DNA of 64,000 bases. Origin: Roseovarius sp. (GTDB taxonomy: Bacteria > Pseudomonadota > Alphaproteobacteria > Rhodobacterales > Rhodobacteraceae). This document shows, in pieces, positions 42,655 through 52,912 of this stretch (position 1 is the first letter of the stretch; the number at the start of each line of letters is the position of its first letter). Under the pieces are notes generated by a model. The model did no database searches. It was not told where the DNA came from and saw nothing but the letters and a program-made list of their open reading frames with translations. The DNA lies in contig NZ_JALUXE010000027.1 of the NCBI RefSeq assembly GCF_027019125.1, positions 1 through 64,000 of the forward strand. The letters run 5' to 3'. The translations under genes were made by a program, and so were the position numbers.

Positions 42655-43467
42655 ATGACCGCCTGTCCTGCCCCCTTGCATCAGCGTAGCCACGGCGCGG
42701 CCCATGTAGGCCTCTTGCCCGGCCCCGCGGGGGCACGGCTTGATCGTCTGCATCAGGCGGGATCGGCCAAGGCGTTTGTCCATTCCGGTGCATCTGGCCC
42801 CGAGGTGGTCTTTCTCAACACATCCGGAGGGCTGGCGGGGGGCGATACCTTGGCCTATTGCCTTGATCTGGCGGCGGGATGTCAGGCGACCGCCACCACG
42901 CAAACAGCCGAGCGCGCCTATCGCAGCACGGGCGGGCCTGCGCATGTCACTGTCCGGCATGTTGTCGGGGCGGGCGCGCATCTCGATTGGTTGCCGCAGG
43001 AAACCATCCTCTATGACAGCAGCGACCTGCATCGCGAGACTACTATCGATCTGGCCGAGGATGCCTCTTGCCTGATGCTTGAAGCCGTCGTTCTGGGCCG
43101 TGCGGCCATGGGCGAAACCTTGGAAGACGTCACCCTGCGCGATACCCGCCGGATCATGCGTGCGGGCCGCCCTGTGCTGATAGAGCCGTTACATCTGGTC
43201 GCTGGGGCGTTGACCGCAGGCCCTGCTGTGTTGGGCGGGGCGCGGGCCTTTGCCACGCTTGCTCTGGTGGCGCCCGGGGCTATGGATGCGGTCGGGCGCG
43301 CTCGGGCGGAGTTGACCGAAGAGGGCGTGACAGGCGGTGCCTCAGGTTTTGACGGCAAGTTGGTGATCCGCCTCATGGCGGGTGATGGGTGGCCGCTCAA
43401 GCGCCAGATCATGCGCCTTTTGCGCGCTCTGCGCCCTGGCCCATTGCCCCGCGTTTGGCAGAATTAG
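42655..43467 (+). CDS. ureD: Urease accessory protein UreD
   Basis: The 270-residue protein has UreD features: VFLNTSGGLAGGDTLAYCLDLAAGCQATATTQTAERAYRS, LDWLPQETILYDSSDLHRET and LEAVVLGRAAMGE. UreD binds the apo-urease and, with UreF and UreG, guides nickel insertion in the cytosol. It opens the urease operon, 12 bases before ureA. Confidence 0.94.
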   Translation: MTACPAPLHQRSHGAAHVGLLPGPAGARLDRLHQAGSAKAFVHSGASGPEVVFLNTSGGLAGGDTLAYCLDLAAGCQATATTQTAERAYRSTGGPAHVTVRHVVGAGAHLDWLPQETILYDSSDLHRETTIDLAEDASCLMLEAVVLGRAAMGETLEDVTLRDTRRIMRAGRPVLIEPLHLVAGALTAGPAVLGGARAFATLALVAPGAMDAVGRARAELTEEGVTGGASGFDGKLVIRLMAGDGWPLKRQIMRLLRALRPGPLPRVWQN

Positions 43468-43479
43468 GAGAGACACGCG

Positions 43480-43782
43480 ATGAACCTCACGCCCCGCGAA
43501 AAGGACAAGCTATTGATTTCGCTGGCCGCGATGGTCGCGCGCGGCAGGCTTGCGCGCGGGGTCAAGCTCAACCACCCCGAGGCCGTGGCACTGATCACCG
43601 ACTTCGTGGTCGAGGGCGCGCGCGACGGGCGCTCGGTTGCCGATCTGATGGAGGCGGGCGCGCATGTGATTACGTCTGATCAATGCATGGAAGGCATTCC
43701 GCAAATGATCCATGCCGTGCAGGTCGAAGCGACTTTTCCCGATGGCACCAAACTTGTCACCGTTCACAATCCCATTCGCTGA
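43480..43782 (+). CDS. ureA: Urease gamma subunit
   Basis: The 100-residue protein is typical in length and sequence: [39 protein letters not shown] and [26 protein letters not shown]. It forms part of the urease trimer of heterotrimers. AGGAGAG precedes the ATG. Confidence 0.97.
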   Translation: MNLTPREKDKLLISLAAMVARGRLARGVKLNHPEAVALITDFVVEGARDGRSVADLMEAGAHVITSDQCMEGIPQMIHAVQVEATFPDGTKLVTVHNPIR

Positions 43783-43794
43783 AAGGATCTGATG

Positions 43795-43953
43795 ATGCGC
43801 TATCCCGTTGCCTTTTTCCTGCTCACCCCCACGCTGGCGCTGGCCCATTCCGGCCCTCATCTGCATCCGCATGGGATTGACGCGCTGTGGGTGGCTGTGG
43901 TCGGTGTCATCGCGGCGGCAGGGGGCTATGTCCTGGCCAAGGTGCGGAAATGA
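43795..43953 (+). CDS. Small His-rich membrane protein within the urease operon
   Basis: A 52-residue protein lies between ureA and ure[18 protein letters not shown] (signal-like), then [10 protein letters not shown] with four histidines at 18-26, then a membrane helix [19 protein letters not shown] and a basic end. Start may be ATG 43792 or 43795; GAAAGGA precedes. Its stop overlaps the ureB start by four bases (ATGA). The His-rich N-terminus resembles the start of HupE/UreJ nickel transporters but the rest of such a protein is missing. A role in nickel handling is inference only. Confidence 0.7.
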   Translation: MRYPVAFFLLTPTLALAHSGPHLHPHGIDALWVAVVGVIAAAGGYVLAKVRK

Positions 43954-44255
43954 TCCCCGGCGAGGTGCTGTGCGCCGAGGGCGAGATCACCCTTAACGCG
44001 GACGCGCCCGTGACCGTGCTGATGGTCGCCAATACCGGCGACAGGCCCGTTCAGGTGGGTAGCCATTATCACTTTGCCGAGGCCAATAGCGGCCTTTCGT
44101 TCGACCGAACTGCGGCCCGTGGGCAGCGCCTAGATATTCCCGCCGGCACCGCCGTGCGGTTCGAGCCCGGCCAAAGCCGTGAGGTGCGGCTTATCCCCTA
44201 TGGCGGTACGCGGCGGGTGTTCGGCTTTAACCAACAGGTGATGGGAGACCTCTGA
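43950..44255 (+). CDS. ureB: Urease beta subunit
   Basis: The 101-residue protein starts [20 protein letters not shown] and contains [18 protein letters not shown] and [18 protein letters not shown], the standard beta-subunit segments. It overlaps the preceding small gene by four bases and its stop abuts the ureC start. Confidence 0.97.
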   Translation: MIPGEVLCAEGEITLNADAPVTVLMVANTGDRPVQVGSHYHFAEANSGLSFDRTAARGQRLDIPAGTAVRFEPGQSREVRLIPYGGTRRVFGFNQQVMGDL

Positions 44256-45965
44256 ATGCCCCATGCGATCCCCCGCTCCGCCTATGCCGCCATGTATGGC
44301 CCCACCACCGGCGACCGGCTGCGCCTTGGCGATACCGACCTCATCATCGAGGTAGAACGCGATCTGACCACCTATGGCGAAGAGGTGAAGTTCGGCGGCG
44401 GCAAGGTGATCCGCGACGGTATGGGGCAGAGCCAGACCACGCGTGCGGGCGGGTCCATGGACACCGTCATCACCAATGCGCTGATCGTCGATCATCAGGG
44501 GATCACCAAGGCCGATGTCGGTCTGCGCGACGGCCTCATTGCCGCCATCGGCAAGGCGGGCAATCCCGATACGCAATCGGGCGTCGATATCGTCATCGGA
44601 CCGGGAACCGAGATCATCGCAGGAGAGGGCCGTATTCTCACCCCCGGCGGGTTCGACGCGCATATCCACTTCATCTGTCCGCAGCAGATCGAGGATGCGC
44701 TGCATTCCGGCATCACCACGATGCTCGGCGGCGGCACCGGCCCCGCCCATGGCACGCTCGCCACCACTTGCACACCGGGAGCGTGGCATATCGGGCGAAT
44801 GCTGCAAGCACTGGACGGCTTTCCGATGAATTTCGGCCTCTCGTCCAAGGGCAACGCGAGCCAACCCGAAGCATTGGTCGAGATGGTCCGCGCGGGGGCC
44901 TGCGCGATGAAGCTGCATGAGGATTGGGGCACCACGCCCGGCGCGATTGATTGCTGCCTGAGCGTCGCCGACGACATGGACGTGCAGGTGATGATCCACA
45001 CCGACACGCTCAATGAAAGCGGCTTTGTGGAGAATACGCTTGCCGCCATCAAGGGCCGCACGATCCATGCCTTTCACACCGAGGGCGCGGGCGGCGGCCA
45101 TGCGCCCGACATCATGAAGGTGGTGGGCTATGATCACATCCTGCCGTCGTCGACCAACCCCACCATGCCCTATACCGTCAACACGATCGAAGAACATCTC
45201 GACATGCTGATGGTCTGCCACCATCTCGACAAGGCGATCCCCGAGGATGTGGCCTTTGCCGAGAGCCGTATCCGCCGCGAAACCATTGCGGCCGAGGACA
45301 TTCTGCACGACATGGGCGCGTTTTCTGTCATGGCCTCGGACAGCCAGGCCATGGGGCGCGTGGGCGAGGTGATCATCCGCACCTGGCAGACGGCTTCGAA
45401 GATGCGCAAACAGCGCGGCCGTTTGGCAGAAGAGGCGGGCGACAACGACAATGTGCGGGTGAAACGGTATATCGCGAAATACACCATCAACCCCGCCATC
45501 GTCCACGGGATGAGCGCCCATATCGGAAGCGTCACGCCCGGCAAACGCGCCGATCTGGTGCTGTGGGACCCGGCGTTCTTTGGGGCCAAGCCGGAAATGG
45601 TGCTGATGGGCGGCTCTATCGTGCTGGCGCAGATGGGGGACCCCAATGCGTCCATTCCCACGCCGCAACCCGTCTATTCGCGGCCGATGTTCGGGGCCTA
45701 TGGGCGTGCGGTCGAACGCTCTGCCGTGCTCTTTGTCAGCGCAGCGGCGCAGGCGGACGGGATTGGCGCTGCGCTCGGGCTGGCCAAAGAGACCGTGGCC
45801 GTTGCCAATACCCGCAAGATCACCAAGCGCGACATGATCCACAACAACCTCACGCCCGAGGTCGAGGTGCATCCCGAAACCTACGAAGTGCGCGCCAACG
45901 GTGAATTGCTCACCTGCGAACCGGCCTCGGAGTTGCCCCTCGCACAGCGCTATTTCATGTTCTGA
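44256..45965 (+). CDS. ureC: Urease alpha (catalytic) subunit
   Basis: The 569-residue protein carries all active-site residues: nickel ligands H136 and H138 ([12 protein letters not shown]), the carbamylated lysine K219 in [11 protein letters not shown]248, H274 and D362 (SDSQAMGR), and the flap C321-H322-H323. It hydrolyses urea to ammonia and carbamate in the cytosol. Length matches the family (567-570). The adjacent urt operon supplies urea. Confidence 0.98.
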   Translation: MPHAIPRSAYAAMYGPTTGDRLRLGDTDLIIEVERDLTTYGEEVKFGGGKVIRDGMGQSQTTRAGGSMDTVITNALIVDHQGITKADVGLRDGLIAAIGKAGNPDTQSGVDIVIGPGTEIIAGEGRILTPGGFDAHIHFICPQQIEDALHSGITTMLGGGTGPAHGTLATTCTPGAWHIGRMLQALDGFPMNFGLSSKGNASQPEALVEMVRAGACAMKLHEDWGTTPGAIDCCLSVADDMDVQVMIHTDTLNESGFVENTLAAIKGRTIHAFHTEGAGGGHAPDIMKVVGYDHILPSSTNPTMPYTVNTIEEHLDMLMVCHHLDKAIPEDVAFAESRIRRETIAAEDILHDMGAFSVMASDSQAMGRVGEVIIRTWQTASKMRKQRGRLAEEAGDNDNVRVKRYIAKYTINPAIVHGMSAHIGSVTPGKRADLVLWDPAFFGAKPEMVLMGGSIVLAQMGDPNASIPTPQPVYSRPMFGAYGRAVERSAVLFVSAAAQADGIGAALGLAKETVAVANTRKITKRDMIHNNLTPEVEVHPETYEVRANGELLTCEPASELPLAQRYFMF

Positions 45966-45975
45966 AGGCCCATCC

Positions 45976-46458
45976 ATGACCGATCTGCCCGTAACCCGCC
46001 GCCTGCTGCATCACGCGCCCGACTGCATCGCGGACACCGTCTTGCTCGATTATGACGCGCGGCTGATGCGGCGCAAACGGCTGGTGGGGCGCGGCGGCCT
46101 TGCGTTTCTGGTCGATCTGGCGGAGGTGACGAACCTGGACGATCACTGGGGCTTTGCGCTGGAGGATGGGCGCGCGGTGGGCGTCGAGGCGGCCCCCGAG
46201 GATCTGATCGAGGTGCGCGGAGATCTGGCGCGGCTGGCCTGGCATATCGGCAACCGGCACACGCCCTGTCAGATCGGTGCGGATCACCTGACGATCCGGC
46301 GTGACCATGTGATCGAGGCGATGCTGGCGCATCTGGGCGCGGATCTGACCCCCGTCACCGGTCCGTTCCGCCCCGAAGGCGGGGCCTATGGCAAGGGGCG
46401 CACCATGGGGCATGATCACGGCGGGCATGATCACGGTCACACTCATAGCCGCGCCTGA
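45976..46458 (+). CDS. ureE: Urease accessory nickel chaperone UreE
   Basis: The 160-residue protein has the UreE N-terminal peptide-binding domain (LLDYDARLMRRKRLVGRGGLAFLVDLAE), the HIGNRHTPCQI nickel site and a His-rich tail HDHGGHDHGHTHSRA. It delivers nickel to UreG/urease. The ATG at 45976 is preceded by GAAGG; the stop shares a base with the ureF start (TGATG). Confidence 0.95.
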   Translation: MTDLPVTRRLLHHAPDCIADTVLLDYDARLMRRKRLVGRGGLAFLVDLAEVTNLDDHWGFALEDGRAVGVEAAPEDLIEVRGDLARLAWHIGNRHTPCQIGADHLTIRRDHVIEAMLAHLGADLTPVTGPFRPEGGAYGKGRTMGHDHGGHDHGHTHSRA

Positions 46459-47090
46459 TGCTCACCCCCGCCCATCTCACCCTTGTGCACTGGCTCTCGC
46501 CCGCCTTTCCGACCGGGGCTTTTGCCTATTCCCACGGGCTAGAGGCCGAGATCGCCTCGGGTGTGGTTTACGATTCTGCCAGCCTTGAGACCTGGCTCGG
46601 GAATATCCTGCGCTTCGGCGCGGGCTGGCAGGATGCGGTGCTGCTGGCGCAGGCGCTCGAGGGAGAGTGCGACGCGCTTGACGATCTGGCCCGCGCGCTG
46701 CAACCCTGCGCGGAACGCTTGCGGGAAAGCCAGGAACAGGGGGCCGCTCTGGCGCGGTGCGTGGCAGGGATGACAGGCCGTCATCTGCCCGCGCGCCTCT
46801 TGCCCGTATCGGTCGGAGCGGCGGCGGCCGGGTTGGGATTGCCCAAAAGGGATGTGATCGCGCTCTATCTGCAGGGCTTTGCCGGCAACCTCGTGACCAT
46901 CGCCATTCGGCATGTGCCTCTGGGTCAGACCGAGGGGCAGGCGGTTCTGGCGCGGCTTTTGCCCTCTATTCATACGCTGGCAGAGCATGCCGCCAGCGCG
47001 ACACTGGACGACATCGGCACCTGTACGCTGGCGGGCGATCTGGCGGCGCTGCGCCACGAAACCATGGACGTAAGGATATTCCGCACATGA
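46458..47090 (+). CDS. ureF: Urease accessory protein UreF
   Basis: The 210-residue helical protein starts [30 protein letters not shown], the UreF hallmark, and ends with a [18 protein letters not shown] segment. It bridges UreD and UreG during activation. Start overlaps ureE by one base and the end overlaps ureG by four. Confidence 0.95.
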   Translation: MLTPAHLTLVHWLSPAFPTGAFAYSHGLEAEIASGVVYDSASLETWLGNILRFGAGWQDAVLLAQALEGECDALDDLARALQPCAERLRESQEQGAALARCVAGMTGRHLPARLLPVSVGAAAAGLGLPKRDVIALYLQGFAGNLVTIAIRHVPLGQTEGQAVLARLLPSIHTLAEHAASATLDDIGTCTLAGDLAALRHETMDVRIFRT

Positions 47091-47749
47091 CAGGCAAGAG
47101 CATGAACGGCCCGCTGCGCGTGGGCATCGGCGGCCCGGTGGGCGCGGGCAAGACGACGCTGACCGAAATGCTGGCCCGCGCACTGGCGCAGCACTGTTCG
47201 ATGGCGGTTATCACCAATGACATCTACACCCGCGAGGATGCCGACTATCTCATGCGGGCACAGGTGCTGCCCGCCGATCGCATCCGGGGCGTGGAAACCG
47301 GCGGCTGCCCGCATACGGCCATCCGCGAGGATGCCTCGATCAATCTGGCGGCGGTGGATGACCTGTCGATCGCCTTTCCGGATCTCGATCTGATCCTGAT
47401 CGAGTCGGGCGGCGACAACCTTGCTGCCACGTTCAGCCCGGAACTGGCGGATATAACCCTCTATGTCATCGACACCGCCGCCGGTCAGGACATTCCGCGA
47501 AAACGGGGGCCGGGCGTCACGAAGTCGGACCTGCTTGTGGTCAACAAGACCGATCTTGCCCCCTATGTGGGTGTCGATCTGGGGCGGCTGGACGCGGACA
47601 CTGCGCAGGCCCGGGCAGGCAAACCCTATGTGCTGGCGCAATTGCGGCGCGGTGTGGGGATTGACGCCGTGGTCGATTTCATCGTGCAGGAGGGGGGATT
47701 GCAGGTGCAACCAGCGCTGGCCATGGTGGCTGGCGCGCAGCGCGGCTAA
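47087..47749 (+). CDS. ureG: Urease accessory GTPase UreG
   Basis: A 220-residue GTPase: P-loop [16 protein letters not shown], the metal-binding [15 protein letters not shown] (Cys-Pro-His), [13 protein letters not shown] and [11 protein letters not shown]. It hydrolyses GTP while handing over nickel. Start ATG 47087 overlaps ureF; ATG 47102 is also possible. Its TAA overlaps the stop of the convergent TetR gene. Confidence 0.96.
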   Translation: MTGKSMNGPLRVGIGGPVGAGKTTLTEMLARALAQHCSMAVITNDIYTREDADYLMRAQVLPADRIRGVETGGCPHTAIREDASINLAAVDDLSIAFPDLDLILIESGGDNLAATFSPELADITLYVIDTAAGQDIPRKRGPGVTKSDLLVVNKTDLAPYVGVDLGRLDADTAQARAGKPYVLAQLRRGVGIDAVVDFIVQEGGLQVQPALAMVAGAQRG

Positions 47750-48384
47750 GAGGCGATCCCGTTCAGGAATACCTGGATTGCCAGTTTTTGCCGCGCTTCA
47801 AGACCTTCGGGCGTGACAAGACAGCCGGGATCGAGCAGGGATTCGAGCGGCCAGGGGCGCAGCATATCGAACAGCAAAAGCGCTGCGGCGGTCGTATCCG
47901 TGACGGCGATCTCACCCCGCCCGAGACCACGATCCAACTCGGTCTTGAGGATCAGCATATCGCGCCGCATCAGGGTTTGCACCAGATCGCGCCCATTCTC
48001 CGGCACGCGTGGCACCTCCGCCACGAAGGCGCGCAGGATCTCAAGCGGCAGGCCGTAGCCGTGATGCCGACCTTGGAGCAGCAAGCGTTCCAATCTTTCG
48101 GCTATCGGTAGGGCGGTGTCGCTGTCGGGCAGGGGGCGTATGAACCCGTTGGCCACCTTGTCGATATAGGCGCGAAAGAGCGCGCTGCGGCTGGCAAAGG
48201 CGGTGTAGAGCGTCCGCTTGGACATGCCCGCACGCGAGGCGATCGCCTCCATCGTGGCCCCTTCCAGGCCGCAATCTGCGTGCACCGCCTCAAGCGCCGC
48301 AAAAATGGCCTCGCGCCGATCTTCGCAACTGCACGTGACGGGACGGCCACGACGTGTTTTGCTCTGGGCTTGGTCGTGCTGCAT
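47746..48384 (-). CDS. TetR-family repressor of the RND efflux operon
   Basis: The 212-residue protein has a TetR helix-turn-helix: [52 protein letters not shown]. The C-terminal ligand domain resembles AcrR-type regulators. It is divergent from the efflux genes, and two palindromes in between are candidate operators. It probably represses the pump and itself. Confidence 0.9.
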   Translation of the reverse strand: MQHDQAQSKTRRGRPVTCSCEDRREAIFAALEAVHADCGLEGATMEAIASRAGMSKRTLYTAFASRSALFRAYIDKVANGFIRPLPDSDTALPIAERLERLLLQGRHHGYGLPLEILRAFVAEVPRVPENGRDLVQTLMRRDMLILKTELDRGLGRGEIAVTDTTAAALLLFDMLRPWPLESLLDPGCLVTPEGLEARQKLAIQVFLNGIAS

Positions 48385-48412
48385 ACTATTCTGAACCTTA
48401 TGGCCTTATTTT

Positions 48413-48429
48413 CGCACAACGGTTGTGCG
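48413..48429. promoter_or_regulatory. Palindrome CGCACAAC-G-GTTGTGCG, candidate TetR operator
   Basis: Perfect 8-bp arms with one central base lie 29 bases upstream of the tetR-type start. Site geometry fits a dimeric TetR repressor. Confidence 0.55.
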
Positions 48430-48444
48430 CATGGCCTGATGCTG

Positions 48445-48491
48445 TTGCCATTTTCCAGATTGTCATATTTATAAAACTCAAGCGTTTTATA
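48445..48491 (+). promoter_or_regulatory. Efflux promoter with overlapping TATAAAAC/GTTTTATA operator
   Basis: TTGCCA (48445-48450) and TTTATA (48468-48473) are spaced by 17 bases. A perfect inverted repeat, TATAAAAC-6-GTTTTATA (48470-48491), covers the -10 box and likely start site, so repressor binding there would block transcription. Confidence 0.6.
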
Positions 48492-48537
48492 TCGACCGGA
48501 CGTTGTTCTGCCAATCCATATCGTGAAAGGGTCCCTG

Positions 48538-49665
48538 ATGGCTGCGTTTCCCCGAATGATCCGCCTGCTCGCGCTTTTTGCCTGCCTCGTGCCGGGGGGT
48601 GTCGTGGCGCAACAGGGGCAGGGGCCCACACCCGTTACCGTTGTAACGCTTGCGCCGCAGGACGTGACCCTGACCTCTCTCTTGCCGGGGCGGGTTGCGG
48701 CCTCGGCAGAGGCCGAGGTGCGCCCGCAGGTCAACGGGATCATCACCGAGCGGCTGTTCGAAGAGGGCGCAGACGTAACCGAGGGTGATCCGCTCTATCA
48801 GATCGACAAGGCCACGTATGAGGCCGCCGTGCAGCAGGCCCGCGCCGGGGTGGCGCAGGCCGCTGCGCAGTTGCGCGCAGCAGAGCGCGAGGCGCAGCGT
48901 CTGGTCGAATTGCAATCGCGCAACGTCGCCAGTGAACAGGCTCTGGACGAGGCCACATCGACCCGCGATGCTGCAGCGGCAGGGCTCGAACTGGCCGAAG
49001 CGCAGCTTAATTCCGCCGAAATCGAACTGTCGCGCACCACCATTCGCGCGCGGCTTTCCGGGCGGATTGGCCTGTCGCTGACGTCGCAGGGTGCGCTTGT
49101 GACCGCAAGCCAGTCACAGCCTCTGACCGTGATCCGCAATATCAACCCGGTTTACGTCGATGTGACACAATCCGCCGCTGATTTGCTGAGGTGGCGACGT
49201 GGCGAGACCGAGCGCGATCTTGCCGGCGCAGATGCGACGGTGCGCCTCAAGCTGGCAGACGGCTCGGATTACAGCGAAACCGGAGAGCTCAAGGCGGCGG
49301 AACCGAATGTAAATCCACAAACCGGGGTCGTCACGCTGCGAATGCAGTTCGACAATCCTGATCTTCTGCTTTTGCCGGGGATGTATGTGCAGGTGGAAAT
49401 GCCCGTCGAGGTCGCCCGCGATGTCTATCTCGTGCCGCAAGAAGGGGTGGTTCGCGACCGCCGCGGGCGGCCATTGGCCTGGGTGGTCAAGGAAGACGGT
49501 GTGATCGAGGAACGCGCGCTGAGCGTCATTCAGAATCGTGGCAATGCCTGGGTGGTGGAAGAAGGGCTGAACCCCGGTGATCGCGTGATGGTGGCCGGGT
49601 TCCAGAAAACCGCCCCCGGAGCCACGGTCGTCCCCGAAGAACGCGCCGCCGCGCCGCAACAGTAA
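48538..49665 (+). CDS. RND efflux periplasmic adaptor (AcrA/MexA family)
   Basis: The 375-residue adaptor has a signal peptide (RMIRLLALFACLVPGGVVAQQ), the barrel-lipoyl start VTLTSLLPGRVAASAEAEVRPQVNGIITERLFEEGADVTEGDPLYQID, a coiled hairpin (AQAAAQLRAAEREAQRLVELQSRN) and beta-barrel GVVTLRMQFDNPDLLLLPGMYVQVEMP. It links the inner-membrane pump to an outer-membrane channel. No lipobox cysteine is seen. AAAGGG precedes the ATG. No TolC-type gene is present nearby, so the channel must come from elsewhere. Confidence 0.93.
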   Translation: MAAFPRMIRLLALFACLVPGGVVAQQGQGPTPVTVVTLAPQDVTLTSLLPGRVAASAEAEVRPQVNGIITERLFEEGADVTEGDPLYQIDKATYEAAVQQARAGVAQAAAQLRAAEREAQRLVELQSRNVASEQALDEATSTRDAAAAGLELAEAQLNSAEIELSRTTIRARLSGRIGLSLTSQGALVTASQSQPLTVIRNINPVYVDVTQSAADLLRWRRGETERDLAGADATVRLKLADGSDYSETGELKAAEPNVNPQTGVVTLRMQFDNPDLLLLPGMYVQVEMPVEVARDVYLVPQEGVVRDRRGRPLAWVVKEDGVIEERALSVIQNRGNAWVVEEGLNPGDRVMVAGFQKTAPGATVVPEERAAAPQQ

Positions 49666-49689
49666 CCGACCGGGCAGAGGATATTCCGC

Positions 49690-52600
49690 ATGGCCAGCTT
49701 TTTTATCGACCGCCCGGTGTTCGCCTGGGTCATCTCGATCCTCATCATGGGGGTCGGGGTTCTGGCCATCCTGATCCTGCCTGTCGCGCAATATCCGCAG
49801 ATCGCGCCGCCCTCTGTCACGGTGACGGCCACCTATCCCGGTGCCTCGGCCGATACGGTGGCCAACACGGTCACGCAGGTGATCGAACAGCAGATGACCG
49901 GCCTTGATGGCTTGCGCTATTTCTCGTCGCGTTCCACCTCGGCTGGCAGCGCAGAGGTGACGCTGACCTTCGAGACCGGCACCGATGCCGACATCGCGCA
50001 GGTGCAGGTACAGAACAAGCTGGGACAGGCCACGCCACTCTTGCCCGAAATCGTGCAACGGCAGGGCATCACGGTCGAGAAATCCTCGGCCGGGTTCCTG
50101 ATGGTTGTGGGCATGATCTCGACCGATGGCACGCTCGAACAGGTGGACCTGTCGGATTACATGGTCACGAACCTTGTGGACGAACTGAGCCGGATCGAAG
50201 GCGTCGGATCGGTGAACGTGTTTGGCGCGCAATATGCGATGCGGATCTGGCTCGATCCGTCCAAGTTGGCGGGGTTTGGCCTGACCCCTTCGGATGTGGT
50301 GGCGGCGGTTTCGGCACAGAATGCGCAGATTTCTGCGGGGTCCTTTGGTGCGCGCCCCACCGTTGAAGGCCAGCAGCTCAACGCCACGATCACCGCGCAA
50401 TCGCTGCTGAGCACGCCTGAGGATTTTCGACAGATCGTGCTGCGCGCCGAGACTGACGGCGGTTTGGTGCTGCTCGACGATGTGGCACGGGTCGAGATCG
50501 GGGCAGAAAACTATGCCACCACTGCGCGGTTCAACAAGGATCCGGCGGCGGGCATGGCGATCACGCTGGCACCGGGGGCGAATGCCCTCGACACTGCGCG
50601 CGCGATCAAAGACCGGATGGCCGAATTCGCCCGCTTCTTTCCCGAAGGCGTGGATTACGTGATCCCGTATGACACCACGCCGTTTGTCGAGATTTCGATC
50701 AAGGAAGTGGTCAAGACCCTGTTCGAAGCGATTGGCCTCGTGTTCCTCGTGATGTTCCTTTTCCTGCAAAACCTGCGCGCGACACTCATTCCGACGCTCG
50801 CGGTGCCGGTTGTCTTGTTGGGAACCTTCGGTGTGCTGGCGGCGGCGGGGTTCTCGATCAACACGCTCACAATGCTGGCCATGGTGCTGGCCATTGGCCT
50901 CTTGGTCGATGACGCGATCGTGGTCGTGGAAAACGTCGAGCGTATCATGGAGGAAGAGGGACTGTCCCCGCGAGAGGCCACGCACAAATCCATGGGCCAG
51001 ATCACTGGCGCGTTGGTGGGCATTGCCATGGTGCTCTCGGCGGTTTTCGTGCCGATGGCGTTCTTTCCCGGCTCCACGGGTGTGATCTATCAGCAATTCG
51101 CAATCACCATCGTGTCGGCCATGGCGCTGTCGGTGGTGGTGGCAATCACTCTGACGCCCGCGCTTTGCGCGTCCTTGCTCAAGGCCAAGGGGCATGCCCC
51201 GGCGCACGGACCGTTTGCATGGTTCAACGCAGGGTTTGGCAAGCTCACCAATGGCTATGGCGGCACGGTCGGCTGGTCGGTGCGCCGCCCGGTACGGGTG
51301 TTCGTGGTCTATCTGGCGCTCGCCTTGGGCATGGCGCTGATGTTCTTGCGCACGCCCACCGGATTCCTGCCCGAAGAGGATCAGGGCATTCTATTTACCC
51401 TCATCCAGACGCCCACCGGATCGAGCGCGGAACGGACGCTGGAGGTGGTCAAGCAGGTCGAGGATTATTACCTCGAACAGGAAACCGATGTCGTGAACTC
51501 CTTGTTCGGCGTCGTGGGGTTCAGCTTTTCGGGCAATGGGCAGAACATGGGTCTGGCCTTTGTCCAGCTCAAGGATTGGAAAGATCGGACTGAGCCGGGC
51601 CAGAGTGTGCAAGCGCTTGCCGGGCGCGCCTTTGGCGCCTTCAGCCAGATCCGCGATGCGATGGTATTCCCGGTGGTGCCGCCTTCGGTGATCGAATTGG
51701 GCAACGTGTCGGGGTTTGATTTCTACCTTCAGGCGCGGGCCGGGCAGAGCCATGCCGATCTGATGGCGGCGCGCAATCAACTGCTGGGCATGGCGGCGCA
51801 AAGCGATCTGATCGCCTCTGCCCGCCCCAACGGGCTAGAGGATGCGGCGCAATACAATCTCGACATCGACTGGCGCAAGGCCGGGGCGATGGGGCTGACG
51901 CCCACGGATGTTGGGCAGCTTCTCCAGATTGCCTGGGCGGGCAGCTATGTGAACGACTTCCTCGACCAAGGCCGGATCAAGCGGGTTTATGTGCAGGGCG
52001 AGGCCGATGCGCGGGCGCAACCCACCGATATCGACAAATGGCGGGTGCGCAATGCCAGCGGCGGCCTGGTGCCGTTTTCGAACTTCGCCGAAGGGCGATG
52101 GGATTATGGCGCGCAGGGGCTGTACCGCTACAATGGCATCCCATCGGTGCAGTTGCAGGGCACGCCGGCGCCCGGGGTCTCGACCGGCGAAGCAATGGCC
52201 GAGATGGAGCGTCTGGTGGCGCAGTTGGGGCAGGGCTATGAGCTGGCCTGGACAGGGCTGTCTCTGGAAGAGCGCGAGTCGGGCAATCAGGCGCCGCTCC
52301 TCTACGCGCTATCCCTGGCGGCGGTATTCCTGTCGTTGGCGGCGCTGTACGAGAGCTGGTCAATCCCCTTTGCGGTCATGCTGGCCATGCCCATCGGCAT
52401 CGTTGGCGCACTGACCGGCGCGTGGATTGGCGGGTTTGAGAACGGCGTGTTCTTTCAGGTTGGATTGCTCACCGTGGTGGGTCTGACCGGCAAGAACGCA
52501 ATCCTGATCGTGGAATTCGCCCGAGATCGTTATGAGACGGGCGAGAGTATTTTCGAAGCCGTGACCGAAGCCGCGCGCCAGAGGTTCCGCCCGATCATCA

Positions 52601-52794
52601 TGACATCCATGGCTTTTTCGCTGGGCGTTCTGCCGCTTGTGTTGAGTTCGGGCGCAGGGTCTGGCGGGCGCAATGCCATCGGGTCCGGCGTGCTGAGCGG
52701 GACAATCTCGGGCACTGTGCTCGGGGTGGTGTTCGTGCCGCTCTTCTTTGTGATCGTGACGCGCCTCTTTGGTCGGGGCAAGCCGCGCGATTGA
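49690..52794 (+). CDS. RND multidrug efflux pump (AcrB/MexB, HAE1 family)
   Basis: The 1034-residue protein starts [41 protein letters not shown] and has AcrB-type elements: the proton-relay segment [25 protein letters not shown], the repeated half-structure and [16 protein letters not shown] near the end. It exports hydrophobic compounds from membrane and periplasm with the adaptor. It lies 24 bases after the adaptor gene. Substrate range cannot be read. Confidence 0.95.
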   Translation: MASFFIDRPVFAWVISILIMGVGVLAILILPVAQYPQIAPPSVTVTATYPGASADTVANTVTQVIEQQMTGLDGLRYFSSRSTSAGSAEVTLTFETGTDADIAQVQVQNKLGQATPLLPEIVQRQGITVEKSSAGFLMVVGMISTDGTLEQVDLSDYMVTNLVDELSRIEGVGSVNVFGAQYAMRIWLDPSKLAGFGLTPSDVVAAVSAQNAQISAGSFGARPTVEGQQLNATITAQSLLSTPEDFRQIVLRAETDGGLVLLDDVARVEIGAENYATTARFNKDPAAGMAITLAPGANALDTARAIKDRMAEFARFFPEGVDYVIPYDTTPFVEISIKEVVKTLFEAIGLVFLVMFLFLQNLRATLIPTLAVPVVLLGTFGVLAAAGFSINTLTMLAMVLAIGLLVDDAIVVVENVERIMEEEGLSPREATHKSMGQITGALVGIAMVLSAVFVPMAFFPGSTGVIYQQFAITIVSAMALSVVVAITLTPALCASLLKAKGHAPAHGPFAWFNAGFGKLTNGYGGTVGWSVRRPVRVFVVYLALALGMALMFLRTPTGFLPEEDQGILFTLIQTPTGSSAERTLEVVKQVEDYYLEQETDVVNSLFGVVGFSFSGNGQNMGLAFVQLKDWKDRTEPGQSVQALAGRAFGAFSQIRDAMVFPVVPPSVIELGNVSGFDFYLQARAGQSHADLMAARNQLLGMAAQSDLIASARPNGLEDAAQYNLDIDWRKAGAMGLTPTDVGQLLQIAWAGSYVNDFLDQGRIKRVYVQGEADARAQPTDIDKWRVRNASGGLVPFSNFAEGRWDYGAQGLYRYNGIPSVQLQGTPAPGVSTGEAMAEMERLVAQLGQGYELAWTGLSLEERESGNQAPLLYALSLAAVFLSLAALYESWSIPFAVMLAMPIGIVGALTGAWIGGFENGVFFQVGLLTVVGLTGKNAILIVEFARDRYETGESIFEAVTEAARQRFRPIIMTSMAFSLGVLPLVLSSGAGSGGRNAIGSGVLSGTISGTVLGVVFVPLFFVIVTRLFGRGKPRD

Positions 52795-52802
52795 CGGGGC
52801 GC

Positions 52803-52828
52803 AGTTCCCGGCTATCGCCGGGGACTGT
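52803..52828 (+). terminator. Terminator-like stem-loop after the RND pump
   Basis: CAGTTCCCGGC and GCCGGGGACTG pair over 11 positions with one G-T pair and a four-base loop, eight bases after the stop. No T-run follows. A second hairpin, CCGGCC-TTTAAAG-GGCCGG, lies at 52869-52887. Confidence 0.5.
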
Positions 52829-52912
52829 CACATGATTGTCGCCTGAGCATTCTAAACGCCTGAGCAACCCGGCCTTTAAAGGGCCGGCGCCAAGCAAACT
52901 CAGGAGCCAAGA

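Noticed and set aside
41098-43032. 644-codon frame antisense to urtD/urtE/ureD
   Set aside because: It spans three certain genes on the other strand and has no domain.
44130-45977. 615-codon frame antisense to ureC
   Set aside because: Sense-strand ureC has every active-site residue; the antisense frame is a high-GC shadow rich in His and Arg with no family resemblance.
49114-51207. Long open frame antisense to the RND pump
   Set aside because: It mirrors codon bias of the real gene; no domain, no ribosome-binding site, and the sense strand encodes a complete AcrB-type protein.
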